Of a stretch of 12,543 nucleotides of DNA, positions 5,740 to 11,530 are shown piece by piece (position 1 is the stretch's first letter; each line of letters begins with the position of its first letter). The translations under genes and the position numbers were made by a program. Where the stretch lies: the NCBI GenBank assembly GCA_043801935.1, contig JAZDLO010000095.1, positions 1 to 12,543 of the forward strand. Direction: 5' to 3'. A model generated the notes under the pieces. It worked only from the letters and a program-made list of their open reading frames with translations. It was not told where the DNA came from and ran no database searches. This DNA is from JAZDLO01 sp043801935. Its GTDB lineage: Bacteria > Actinomycetota > Thermoleophilia > RBG-16-64-13.

Positions 5740-7110
5740 ATGAGGCCATCGCGCCGCAACGATCAAACCATATCGTCCACCAAGGCGCTGACCTGCTTGA
5801 GGTCGCTCCTGCTCTTCGGGACTGCGATGCTGGCGGCGGCTCTGTTCATTCTCCTCGGACCCTCGGTATCCGAGGCCCGAGCCCAGGCCTTCGTCGACGT
5901 GAACCAGACGGACTGGTTCTACTCCCCGGTAGAAGCTCTGGCGACTCAGGGCGTCATCGGTGGCTATCCCGATGGGAGTTTCAGACCGTACGCTCCCGTG
6001 ACGAGGGCTCAGTTCGCCTCCATGATGGCCGCACTCTTGGATCTCACGCCTGTGTACAATGCCGCCTTCATCGACGTCCTCCCAGGGGACTGGTTCGCGG
6101 GAGCGGTGGGGGCGCTATACGAGGCCGGCTTGGTACAGGGAAGCGCCAACGGGGTCTTCGCCCCGGAAGCCGAGCTCTCCCGCCAGCAAGCGGCCACTCT
6201 CGTCATGCGCGCCTACGCCGCTGGCCGGGGCGTCAAAACGGAACCTGGCGCGGAAGCTAGTACGGAAGCCGGCCCGCAAGCCGGCGCCGAGCTGCTTACC
6301 GGCGAGGGTGAGGTCGCTATGTGGCTGCAGGGCTTCAAGGATCGAGCAGCCATCGCGCCGGTACATCGCGCTGCGGTGGCCGATGCCTATCGTCTGGGAG
6401 TGGTCTCGGGCTTCGAAGACTCCCGGTTCTATCCCTTTCTCAACCTGACCCGGGCCCAGGCTGCCGGAGTATTGTGGGCCGCTCTCGGGGCGACACCCTC
6501 CGCCCGCCTCGAACCTGCGCCGCTCGCCCCGGCCGAGACGGCGTACCCGACAACAAGAGAGGGAGACCGGGGACCCTTGGTGGGATGGATGGAGGGCAGG
6601 CTCGCCGCCCTGTCATATGACCCAGGCGCGGTCGACGGCGTCTTCGACTCCCGCACTGCCGAGGCCGTGATGGCGTTTCAGAAAGTCGAGGGTCTCGACC
6701 GGACTGGAGTGGCCTCGGCCGGCATATGGAGCCGTCTGGTCACCGGGGACCGTCCGGCCGCGAGGAAGATGGCCGGGGGTGATCGGGTCGAGATCGACCT
6801 GAGCCGGCAGGTGCTCTTCGTGGTCGCCGACGGCATTGTCGAGAGAACCGTTCCCATTGCCAGCGGGCGTTCGGGCTGGCGCACTCCCACAGGCACCTTT
6901 GCGGTGGAGAGGAAGTTGCCGTATTGGCGTCAGAGCTACCTCGGGATGCTCTACAAGCCGGCCTACTTCCGAGGGGGTTATGCCATCCACGGTTCGTATT
7001 CGGTGCCGCCGTATCCGGCAAGCCACGGGTGCGTGCGCGTCTCCGTGGTCACGATGGACGTCTTGTATCCGCTCTTACCGGTTGGGATGAGGGTGGATGT
7101 GTACTACTAA
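5740..7110 (+). CDS. Exported L,D-transpeptidase with SLH repeats and peptidoglycan-binding domain
   Basis: This 456-residue cell-wall enzyme has four parts. A signal peptide (about residues 1-50) has a charged start, a long hydrophobic core and Ala-Arg-Ala-Gln-Ala near the cleavage site. Three S-layer homology repeats follow, at about 51-95, 107-155 and 199-250. Next is a PG_binding_1 domain (about 274-336). Last is a YkuD L,D-transpeptidase domain (about 349-456) with Ile-His417-Gly and Ser-His-Gly-Cys431-Val-Arg; Cys431 is the nucleophile. Such enzymes form 3-3 crosslinks or attach proteins to peptidoglycan, and SLH repeats hold proteins to secondary cell-wall polymers. An Ala/Glu/Gly-rich insert (about 165-190) separates the second and third SLH repeats. 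ATG 5740 precedes a complete signal peptide. The longer frame from 5623 adds a Pro-rich stretch unlike a signal. The ribosome binding site is weak (GGCGGA, 13 bases upstream), so a nearby alternative start such as TTG 5718 is possible. Confidence 0.92.
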   Translation: MRPSRRNDQTISSTKALTCLRSLLLFGTAMLAAALFILLGPSVSEARAQAFVDVNQTDWFYSPVEALATQGVIGGYPDGSFRPYAPVTRAQFASMMAALLDLTPVYNAAFIDVLPGDWFAGAVGALYEAGLVQGSANGVFAPEAELSRQQAATLVMRAYAAGRGVKTEPGAEASTEAGPQAGAELLTGEGEVAMWLQGFKDRAAIAPVHRAAVADAYRLGVVSGFEDSRFYPFLNLTRAQAAGVLWAALGATPSARLEPAPLAPAETAYPTTREGDRGPLVGWMEGRLAALSYDPGAVDGVFDSRTAEAVMAFQKVEGLDRTGVASAGIWSRLVTGDRPAARKMAGGDRVEIDLSRQVLFVVADGIVERTVPIASGRSGWRTPTGTFAVERKLPYWRQSYLGMLYKPAYFRGGYAIHGSYSVPPYPASHGCVRVSVVTMDVLYPLLPVGMRVDVYY

Positions 7111-7121
7111 GCCCGACCGTC

Positions 7122-7150
7122 TTGCCAGCCGCGAATGACGGCTGTATCAT
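7122..7150 (+). promoter_or_regulatory. Sigma-70-type promoter for tRNA-Val
   Basis: TTGCCA (7122-7127) and TATCAT (7145-7150) are separated by exactly 17 bases. Each differs from the consensus at one position. Transcription would begin near 7157, about six bases before the mature tRNA 5' end. The promoter begins 12 bases after the transpeptidase stop codon. Because no terminator is seen after the tRNA, it may also transcribe thrS. Confidence 0.75.
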
Positions 7151-7162
7151 GACGGCCCTGAT

Positions 7163-7234
7163 GGGCGCTTAGCTCAGGGGGAGAGCGCTTCCTTGACGCG
7201 GAAGAGGCCATAGGTTCAAATCCTATAGCGCCCA
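7163..7234 (+). tRNA. tRNA-Val (anticodon GAC)
   Basis: A full cloverleaf folds without mismatch. The acceptor stem is GGGCGCT (7163-7169) with AGCGCCC (7227-7233). The D stem is GCTC/GAGC. The anticodon stem CTTCC/GGAAG surrounds loop TTGACGC with anticodon GAC at 7195-7197. The variable loop is five bases. The T stem ATAGG/CCTAT surrounds TTCAAAT. The discriminator base is A7234. The terminal CCA is not encoded, so it must be added after transcription. The tRNA reads Val codons GUC and GUU. It lies 43 bases upstream of thrS. Confidence 0.96.
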
Positions 7235-7277
7235 CTCGTTTCAGTGCCGTTCCGCCACACCTTTCTTGCGAGGGTCC

Positions 7278-9239
7278 ATGAAGGTACTGCTCCCGGACGG
7301 ATCAGATCTGGATGTCGCCGAAGGGGCGACGGCGGCCGACGTCGCCGACAGCATCGGTCCGCGCCTGGCCAAGGCTGCCGTCGCGGCAAAGATCGGAGAG
7401 CAGGTCGTCGACCTTGGCACTCCTGTGGGCGACGGAGATCACGTGGCCATCGTCACCGCCGCCTCCCCCGAAGGCCTCGAGGTCATCCGCCACTCGGCTG
7501 CGCACCTCCTGGCTGAAGCAGCTACGCACCTGTTCCCCGGCACCAAGGTCGCCATCGGCCCCGCGATCAAGGACGGCTTCTACTACGATTTCGAATTCCC
7601 TCAACCGGTGGGAGAGGACGATCTTCCCCGGCTGACCGCGGAGATACAGCGCCTCCTTGCCCTCGATGCACCCTTCGAGCGCCGCGAAGTAAGCAAGGAA
7701 GAGGCTCTTGCCCTGTTCGCCGACGAGCCCTACAAGCTGGAACTCATCCGCGATTTCCCCGATGACTCCATCATCAGTGTCTATCGACAAGGCGGGTTTC
7801 TCGATCTCTGCCGAGGCCCCCATGTCCCGGGCAGCGGCCGCATCGGCGCTGTGGGCCTCCTGTCGGTCGCGGGCGCCTATTGGCGAGGCAAGAGCGACAA
7901 CACCATGCTGACCCGCATCTACGGCACGGCCTTTCCCAGCAAGAAGGAACTGGAGGAGTATCTACAGCGACTCGAAATGGCCCGCCAACGGGACCATCGC
8001 CGGCTGGGCCGGGAGCTGGGTCTGTTCAGTTTCCACGAGGAAGGTCCGGGATTCCCCTTCTTCCATCCCAAGGGGATGCGGGTCATCAACGCGCTGCTCG
8101 ACTACTGGCGGCGCGAGCACGTGGCCGCCGGCTACGAAGAGACCAAGACCCCCATCATGCTGGAGCGGACTCTGTGGGAGCGGTCGGGCCACTGGGAGAA
8201 CTACAAAGACAATATGTATCTCACCTGCATCGACGAGGTCGATTTCGCGGTAAAACCGATGAACTGTCCCGGGGGCACACTGATCTACAAGAGCGAACAG
8301 CATTCGTATCGCGATTTCCCCCTGCGCATGGCCGAGCTGGGGTTGGTCCATCGGCACGAGATGTCTGGAGTGCTCCACGGGCTGTTCCGGGTGCGGCTGT
8401 TCACCCAGGACGACGCCCACATCTACTGCCTGCCCGAGCAGGTGGAGGACGAGGTACTGGCGGTCATTGAGCTGATCCGGCGCATGTATAAGACCTTCGG
8501 CTTCGACCGAGTGCACGTCGAGCTCTCCACTCGCCCGGAGAAGTCCATCGGCAGTGACGTCATGTGGGAGACCGCCGAGCATGCCCTGGCAGCCGCCCTG
8601 GAGCGGGCGGACTTGCCGTACTCCCTCAATCCGGGTGATGGCGCTTTCTACGGTCCCAAGATCGACTTCCACATCGAGGACGTGATGGGGCGCACCTGGC
8701 AGTGCGCCACCTGCCAGGTCGACTTCGCCATGCCGGAGCGCCTTGACCTCGACTACGTGGGGGAGGACAACCTGCGCCACCGGCCGGTGATGATCCATCG
8801 CACAGTCCTTGGGAGCATCGAGCGATTCCTGGCCATCTTATTGGAGCACTACGGCGGCGCCCTGCCTGCGTGGTTGGCGCCGGTCCAGGCCGTGGTCGTA
8901 CCGGTGGCGGACCGTCATGCCGCCTACGCGGCCGAAGTCAGGTCGGCGCTCCAGGGTGCCGGTCTGCGGGTCGACGTCGACCTGCGAGCGGAGTCTGTGT
9001 CGAAGAAGATCCGCGACGGAGAGGTGCAGAAAGTGCCGTTCATGCTGGTGGTGGGTGACCGCGAAGTGGATCAGTGCTCCATCACGCTGCGCGCCCGCGG
9101 TAGCAAGAACACTCAGCCGCTCGCCCTCGCCGAAGCGGTCTCGGTCATCGCCGAGAAATGCAGCCTACCGGCGACCGGCTCCACCATTGGGCCGCCCGCC
9201 GTCTGCGAGACCCCTCCAGAGAGAGGCCTTGGTTCTTGA
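7278..9239 (+). CDS. thrS: Threonine--tRNA ligase
   Basis: This 653-residue cytoplasmic class II synthetase joins threonine to tRNA-Thr using ATP. In order it has an N-terminal TGS domain (about 1-64); the editing domain with His72-x3-His76 and Cys178-Arg-Gly-Pro-His182, which removes mischarged serine; the catalytic core with zinc ligands Cys330, His381 and His507; motif 2 around Arg-His-Glu-Met-Ser-Gly; motif 3 His-Arg-Thr-Val-Leu-Gly-Ser-Ile-Glu-Arg; and a C-terminal anticodon-binding domain. Active-site spacing matches E. coli ThrRS within about four residues. ATG 7278 is preferred: the family begins Met-Lys-Val-x-Leu-Pro-Asp-Gly, and GAGGG ends three bases upstream. TTG 7266 would add four residues. 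The C-terminus has a short extension after the anticodon domain. I see no T-box leader upstream; a tRNA gene occupies that place. Its stop codon overlaps the predicted infC promoter. Confidence 0.97.
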   Translation: MKVLLPDGSDLDVAEGATAADVADSIGPRLAKAAVAAKIGEQVVDLGTPVGDGDHVAIVTAASPEGLEVIRHSAAHLLAEAATHLFPGTKVAIGPAIKDGFYYDFEFPQPVGEDDLPRLTAEIQRLLALDAPFERREVSKEEALALFADEPYKLELIRDFPDDSIISVYRQGGFLDLCRGPHVPGSGRIGAVGLLSVAGAYWRGKSDNTMLTRIYGTAFPSKKELEEYLQRLEMARQRDHRRLGRELGLFSFHEEGPGFPFFHPKGMRVINALLDYWRREHVAAGYEETKTPIMLERTLWERSGHWENYKDNMYLTCIDEVDFAVKPMNCPGGTLIYKSEQHSYRDFPLRMAELGLVHRHEMSGVLHGLFRVRLFTQDDAHIYCLPEQVEDEVLAVIELIRRMYKTFGFDRVHVELSTRPEKSIGSDVMWETAEHALAAALERADLPYSLNPGDGAFYGPKIDFHIEDVMGRTWQCATCQVDFAMPERLDLDYVGEDNLRHRPVMIHRTVLGSIERFLAILLEHYGGALPAWLAPVQAVVVPVADRHAAYAAEVRSALQGAGLRVDVDLRAESVSKKIRDGEVQKVPFMLVVGDREVDQCSITLRARGSKNTQPLALAEAVSVIAEKCSLPATGSTIGPPAVCETPPERGLGS

Positions 9240-9264
9240 GCCTGAACGGTTGTTGGGCTATACT
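9236..9264 (+). promoter_or_regulatory. Promoter of the infC-rpmI-rplT operon
   Basis: TTGAGC (9236-9241) and TATACT (9259-9264) are 17 bases apart. The -10 matches the sigma-70 consensus at five of six positions and the -35 at four of six. The -35 overlaps the thrS stop codon (9237-9239). Initiation near 9271 would give a leader of about 180 nt before infC. Confidence 0.6.
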
Positions 9265-9367
9265 TCCGGATTGCATAAAGAGGAAGCCACCCTTCCCACC
9301 CCGTGCCTCATCGGCGCCGGGGTCAAGCCATAGTAGTTCGCGGGCCGGCAAGGCGTCGGGCAGCAGC

Positions 9368-9406
9368 ATGGGAGAGCGGTGGTCTCACCGCTTTTTTGCG
9401 TGTTAA
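9368..9406 (+). CDS. Possible 12-codon leader peptide overlapping the attenuator
   Basis: ATG 9368 opens a frame encoding Met-Gly-Glu-Arg-Trp-Ser-His-Arg-Phe-Phe-Ala-Cys, ending at TAA 9404-9406. The terminator stem lies inside it, so ribosomes translating it would disrupt that hairpin. The ribosome binding site is weak and the frame is short enough to arise by chance. The U-tract itself supplies the two Phe codons. Recorded as a low-confidence candidate. Confidence 0.2.
   Translation: MGERWSHRFFAC
9375..9397 (+). terminator. Intrinsic terminator (attenuator) in the infC leader
   Basis: AGCGGTG (9375-9381) pairs with CACCGCT (9386-9392) across the tetraloop GTCT, and TTTTTT at 9392-9397 follows or joins the stem base. 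This is the only canonical Rho-independent terminator seen in the window. It lies between thrS and infC, downstream of the predicted infC promoter, so it can both end thrS transcripts and act as an attenuator. Confidence 0.8.
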
Positions 9407-9419
9407 GAATGGTCTCTAA

Positions 9420-9441
9420 CCGGTAGCACCGGGGGAGGTGC
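9420..9441 (+). promoter_or_regulatory. Mutually exclusive hairpins over the infC Shine-Dalgarno
   Basis: CCGGT (9420-9424) pairs with ACCGG (9428-9432) around AGC. Alternatively GCACC (9426-9430) pairs with GGTGC (9437-9441), which puts GGGGGA in the loop and closes the Shine-Dalgarno sequence GGGGGAGG (9431-9438). The two folds cannot coexist. This could switch translation, but it is a prediction from base pairing only. Confidence 0.4.
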
Positions 9442-9449
9442 AGGGCAAC

Positions 9450-9962
9450 ATAGCCGATATCGTTCGCATCAACGAGAAGATCCGCGCAGAGACGGTCCGA
9501 CTGATCGGGCCGGACGGCGAGCAAGTGGGGATCGTGGGAGTGCCGGAGGCGTTGACCTACGCCGACAGACTGAATCTCGACCTCGTCGAGGTGGCGCCCA
9601 TGGCCAGCCCGCCGGTCTGCAAGGTGATGGATTACGGCAAGTATAGGTACGAGCAGGAACAGAAAGCTAAAGAAGCGCGCAAGCGGCAGACGACCATCAG
9701 CATCAAGGAGATCAAGCTGCGGCCTAAGATCGACGACCACGATTTTGACACCAAGAAGGGTCACGTGGAGCGTTTTCTCAAAAAGGGAGACAAGGTCAAG
9801 CTCACTATCATGTTCCGAGGCAGGGAGTTGGTCCACCCTCATCTGGGGGAGAGACTCCTCCGCCGTATGGCCGACGATCTGGCCGATATCGGCGAGGTGG
9901 AGTCCGAGCCCAACCTCGACGGCCGGAACATGGTCATGATGCTGGTGCCCAAGCGGGGCTAG
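9450..9962 (+). CDS. infC: Translation initiation factor IF-3
   Basis: IF3 binds the 30S subunit, keeps it free of 50S and rejects wrong initiator tRNA or start codons. The protein (170 residues from ATA 9450) shows the N-domain signature Ile-Asn-Glu-Lys-Ile-Arg, then Val-Arg-Leu-Ile-Gly, Pro-Pro-Val-Cys-Lys-Val-Met-Asp-Tyr-Gly-Lys, a basic linker, and the C-domain with Lys-x-Lys-x-x-Lys-Leu-Arg-Pro-Lys-Ile. The first canonical start, GTG 9438, overlaps the last G of the GGGGGAGG ribosome binding site and so cannot be used with it. ATA 9450 puts the start 11 bases after that site and gives six residues before Ile-Asn-Glu, as in Bacillus IF3. A non-AUG infC start is known elsewhere (AUU in E. 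coli) and lets IF3 limit its own synthesis. If GTG were used, the protein would have 174 residues and start at 9438. Product certain; start moderately sure. Confidence 0.95.
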   Translation: MADIVRINEKIRAETVRLIGPDGEQVGIVGVPEALTYADRLNLDLVEVAPMASPPVCKVMDYGKYRYEQEQKAKEARKRQTTISIKEIKLRPKIDDHDFDTKKGHVERFLKKGDKVKLTIMFRGRELVHPHLGERLLRRMADDLADIGEVESEPNLDGRNMVMMLVPKRG

Positions 9963-9978
9963 CTCGCGGGCTCTACAG

Positions 9979-10002
9979 ATCGCGCCTCTCTTTGGGCGCG
10001 AT
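9979..10002 (+). promoter_or_regulatory. Hairpin between infC and rpmI
   Basis: ATCGCGCC (9979-9986) pairs perfectly with GGCGCGAT (9995-10002) around an eight-base loop. It lies in the 94-base gap between infC and rpmI, with no T-run after it. In E. coli, L20 represses translation by binding RNA just upstream of rpmI, so a regulatory or processing role is plausible. A simple partial terminator is the alternative. Confidence 0.45.
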
Positions 10003-10056
10003 GCCGGCGATGGTCCGGTGCTCGAAGTCCGTTCGCGTGTGGATGAAGGGAAAAGC

Positions 10057-10251
10057 ATGTCCAAGAACAAGACTCACAAAGGAGCGAAGAAGCGCGTCAA
10101 GCTGAGCGCCACCGGCAAGCTCATGAGGCGACGCGCCTTCGGCAGCCATCTACTCACCAAGAAGTCGGCCAATCGCAAGCGCAAGCTGCGCAAAGCGCTT
10201 CAGGCCAGCCCCCCAGACACCAACCGGCTCCGCTCGCTTCTGGGCCGCTAG
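10057..10251 (+). CDS. rpmI: 50S ribosomal protein L35
   Basis: This 64-residue, highly basic protein of the large ribosomal subunit shows the family pattern: Lys-Thr-His-Lys-Gly-Ala-Lys-Lys-Arg near the N-terminus, Thr-Gly-Lys-Leu-Met-Arg-Arg-Arg-Ala, then His-Leu-Leu-Thr-Lys-Lys, and the C-terminal Leu-Leu-Gly-Arg. ATG 10057 gives the usual L35 length. The frame remains open upstream to 10018, but that part is unlike L35. An AAGGGA site precedes the start by seven bases. It is followed 12 bases later by rplT, so the two are surely co-transcribed and probably translationally coupled. Confidence 0.97.
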   Translation: MSKNKTHKGAKKRVKLSATGKLMRRRAFGSHLLTKKSANRKRKLRKALQASPPDTNRLRSLLGR

Positions 10252-10255
10252 GAGG
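10251..10255 (+). promoter_or_regulatory. rplT ribosome binding site overlapping the rpmI stop codon
   Basis: GGAGG begins at the last base of the rpmI TAG codon and lies eight bases before rplT ATG 10264. Ribosomes ending rpmI are thus placed at the rplT start, an arrangement typical of coupled translation. Confidence 0.7.
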
Positions 10256-10263
10256 ACAGACCC

Positions 10264-10626
10264 ATGCCCAGAATAAAGAGGAGTGTCAGCGCGCACAAGA
10301 AGCGCCGCAAGACGCTCGAGGAGGCCAAAGGGTACTGGGGGCTTAAGAAATCCTCGTACCGGCGGGCCAAAGAACAGCTCATCAAGTCGGGCACATACGC
10401 CTATCGCGATCGCCGGGCGCGCAAGCGCGAGTTCCGGCGGCTGTGGATCACGCGCATCAACGCCGGGGCCAGGGAGCATGGTCTCAGCTACAACCAGTTC
10501 ATCCATGGCCTCAAAGAGGCTCAGATCGAAGTCGACCGCAAGATGCTGGCCGATCTGGCCGTGCGCGAGCCTGAGGTGTTCGCTCAGATAGCGGCGCGGG
10601 CCAAAGAGGCCCTGGGGGCGAGCTAG
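10264..10626 (+). CDS. rplT: 50S ribosomal protein L20
   Basis: This 120-residue basic protein is needed early in 50S assembly, where it binds 23S rRNA. It matches the family from the first residues (Met-Pro-Arg-Ile-Lys-Arg-Ser-Val). It continues with a long basic N-terminal helix containing Lys-Gly-Tyr-Trp-Gly and Arg-Asp-Arg-Arg-x-Arg-Lys-Arg-Glu-Phe-Arg-x-Leu-Trp-Ile. The globular C-domain carries Asn-Ala-Gly-Ala-Arg-Glu-His-Gly-Leu-Ser-Tyr and Leu-Ala-Asp-Leu-Ala. L20 is the known autoregulator of infC-rpmI-rplT operons in both E. coli and Bacillus. The leader structures before infC and the hairpin before rpmI are candidate targets here. Confidence 0.98.
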   Translation: MPRIKRSVSAHKKRRKTLEEAKGYWGLKKSSYRRAKEQLIKSGTYAYRDRRARKREFRRLWITRINAGAREHGLSYNQFIHGLKEAQIEVDRKMLADLAVREPEVFAQIAARAKEALGAS

Positions 10627-10661
10627 ACTCGCCTCTGCTGCCCTCGGGCGGAGAACGCACC

Positions 10662-11489
10662 GTGATCCGCGACATCGCCGGGCGGCAGAACCACAGCGTC
10701 AAACTGGCGCGCAAGCTGCAGAAGAAGAAGCACCGTCGCGAGCGAGGCTTGCTCGTGGGGGAAGGCATGGATCTTCTGCGCGCCGCCGTGGACGCAGGAG
10801 CCGACGTGCGCGACGTCTTGGTGCGAGCCGAGCTGGTCGCCCAACTGCCTCCCCTCCTCCTGCAACGGGCCGCCCTCAGCGAGCACGCGGGGGCGACCGG
10901 AGTGGACATCGGGGTGTGTGACGAGGAGACCCTTGGCTACGCCAGCTCCCTGGGCGGGTCAGCCGATGTGATCTTCATCTGTCCGGAGCCGGGCTGGAAC
11001 CTGGGCGACCTGGACCTGGGAGAACGCGTGACCGTAGTACTGGCCGGGGTGGGCGATCCGGGGAATGTCGGCACTTTGGTACGCAGCTGCGCCGCGTTCA
11101 GGGCCGGAGGCGTCGTCTGCTCCCCCGGAACGGCCGATCCCTACGGCCCGAAGGCGATGCGCGGAGGTATGGGGGCGCAGTTCCTGGTCCCGATCGTGAC
11201 CGAGGTGACGGCGGCCGACCTCAAGGCGAGAGTCGATCGCCACGCGGATGCGGGGGGCAGGAGGCCGGAGGTGCTGGTCGCCGATCCTCACCGGGGGGAG
11301 GACGTGCGCAGGCTACGTCTTGACGGAGGCGCTCTTATTATCCTGGGCGCCGAGCGGAGCGGGCCGGGCGTCGAGTGGGGGTTCGGGCGGCCTGTGACCA
11401 TCCCCCAAAGCCGTTTCGACTCTCTCAACGTGGCCATGGCCGGCACTATACTTCTCTACGAGCTCGGCCAAGGGCCTTCTGGCAAATAG
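10662..11489 (+). CDS. TrmH/SpoU-family RNA methyltransferase
   Basis: This 275-residue SPOUT methyltransferase should use S-adenosylmethionine to 2'-O-methylate a ribose in rRNA or tRNA. The N-terminus (about 1-100) is a basic RNA-binding substrate domain with Leu-Val-Gly-Glu-Gly. The C-terminal knotted catalytic domain has all three family motifs: Asn135-Val-Gly-Thr-Leu-Val-Arg-Ser, Gly229-Ala-Glu-Arg-Ser-Gly-Pro-Gly, and Ser254-Leu-Asn256-Val-Ala-Met-Ala-Gly. It starts at GTG 10662, 35 bases after rplT, with a moderate GGCGGAG site. Genes of this family sit between rplT and pheS in many Gram-positive bacteria and are often labelled rlmB or TrmH-like 23S rRNA methyltransferase. The exact target nucleotide cannot be read from the sequence, so no symbol is given. 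Confidence 0.93.
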   Translation: MIRDIAGRQNHSVKLARKLQKKKHRRERGLLVGEGMDLLRAAVDAGADVRDVLVRAELVAQLPPLLLQRAALSEHAGATGVDIGVCDEETLGYASSLGGSADVIFICPEPGWNLGDLDLGERVTVVLAGVGDPGNVGTLVRSCAAFRAGGVVCSPGTADPYGPKAMRGGMGAQFLVPIVTEVTAADLKARVDRHADAGGRRPEVLVADPHRGEDVRRLRLDGGALIILGAERSGPGVEWGFGRPVTIPQSRFDSLNVAMAGTILLYELGQGPSGK

Positions 11490-11519
11490 CAGAGCCGTCC
11501 GTTAGCATTGAGCGCTTGG

Positions 11520-11526
11520 AAGGAGG
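11520..11526 (+). promoter_or_regulatory. Strong Shine-Dalgarno upstream of pheS
   Basis: AAGGAGG is the best ribosome binding site near the start of pheS. Four bases (AGCC) separate it from the in-frame ATC at 11531. No ATG, GTG or TTG lies in frame within the next 100 bases. The in-frame TTG 11516 lies upstream of it. Confidence 0.6.
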
Positions 11527-11530
11527 AGCC

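Larger units (their letters stand above)
9271..9449 (+). promoter_or_regulatory. infC: Structured 5' leader of infC
   Basis: The predicted leader contains, in order, a 6-bp stem ACCCCG/CGGGGT (9298-9303 with 9318-9323), a terminator hairpin (9375-9397) and alternative hairpins over the Shine-Dalgarno sequence (9420-9441). Transcription attenuation in the infC leader by ribosomal protein L20 is known in Bacillus subtilis. A similar logic is inferred here from position and structure only. I could not derive a specific antiterminator pairing. Confidence 0.5.

Noticed and set aside
7235..7277. T-box leader for thrS
   Set aside because: The space between tRNA-Val and thrS is only 43 bases, and no T-box sequence or terminator is present.
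10018..10056. N-terminal extension of L35 from ATG-like start 10018
   Set aside because: The 13 extra residues are unlike L35, and ATG 10057 has the better ribosome binding site and gives the usual length.
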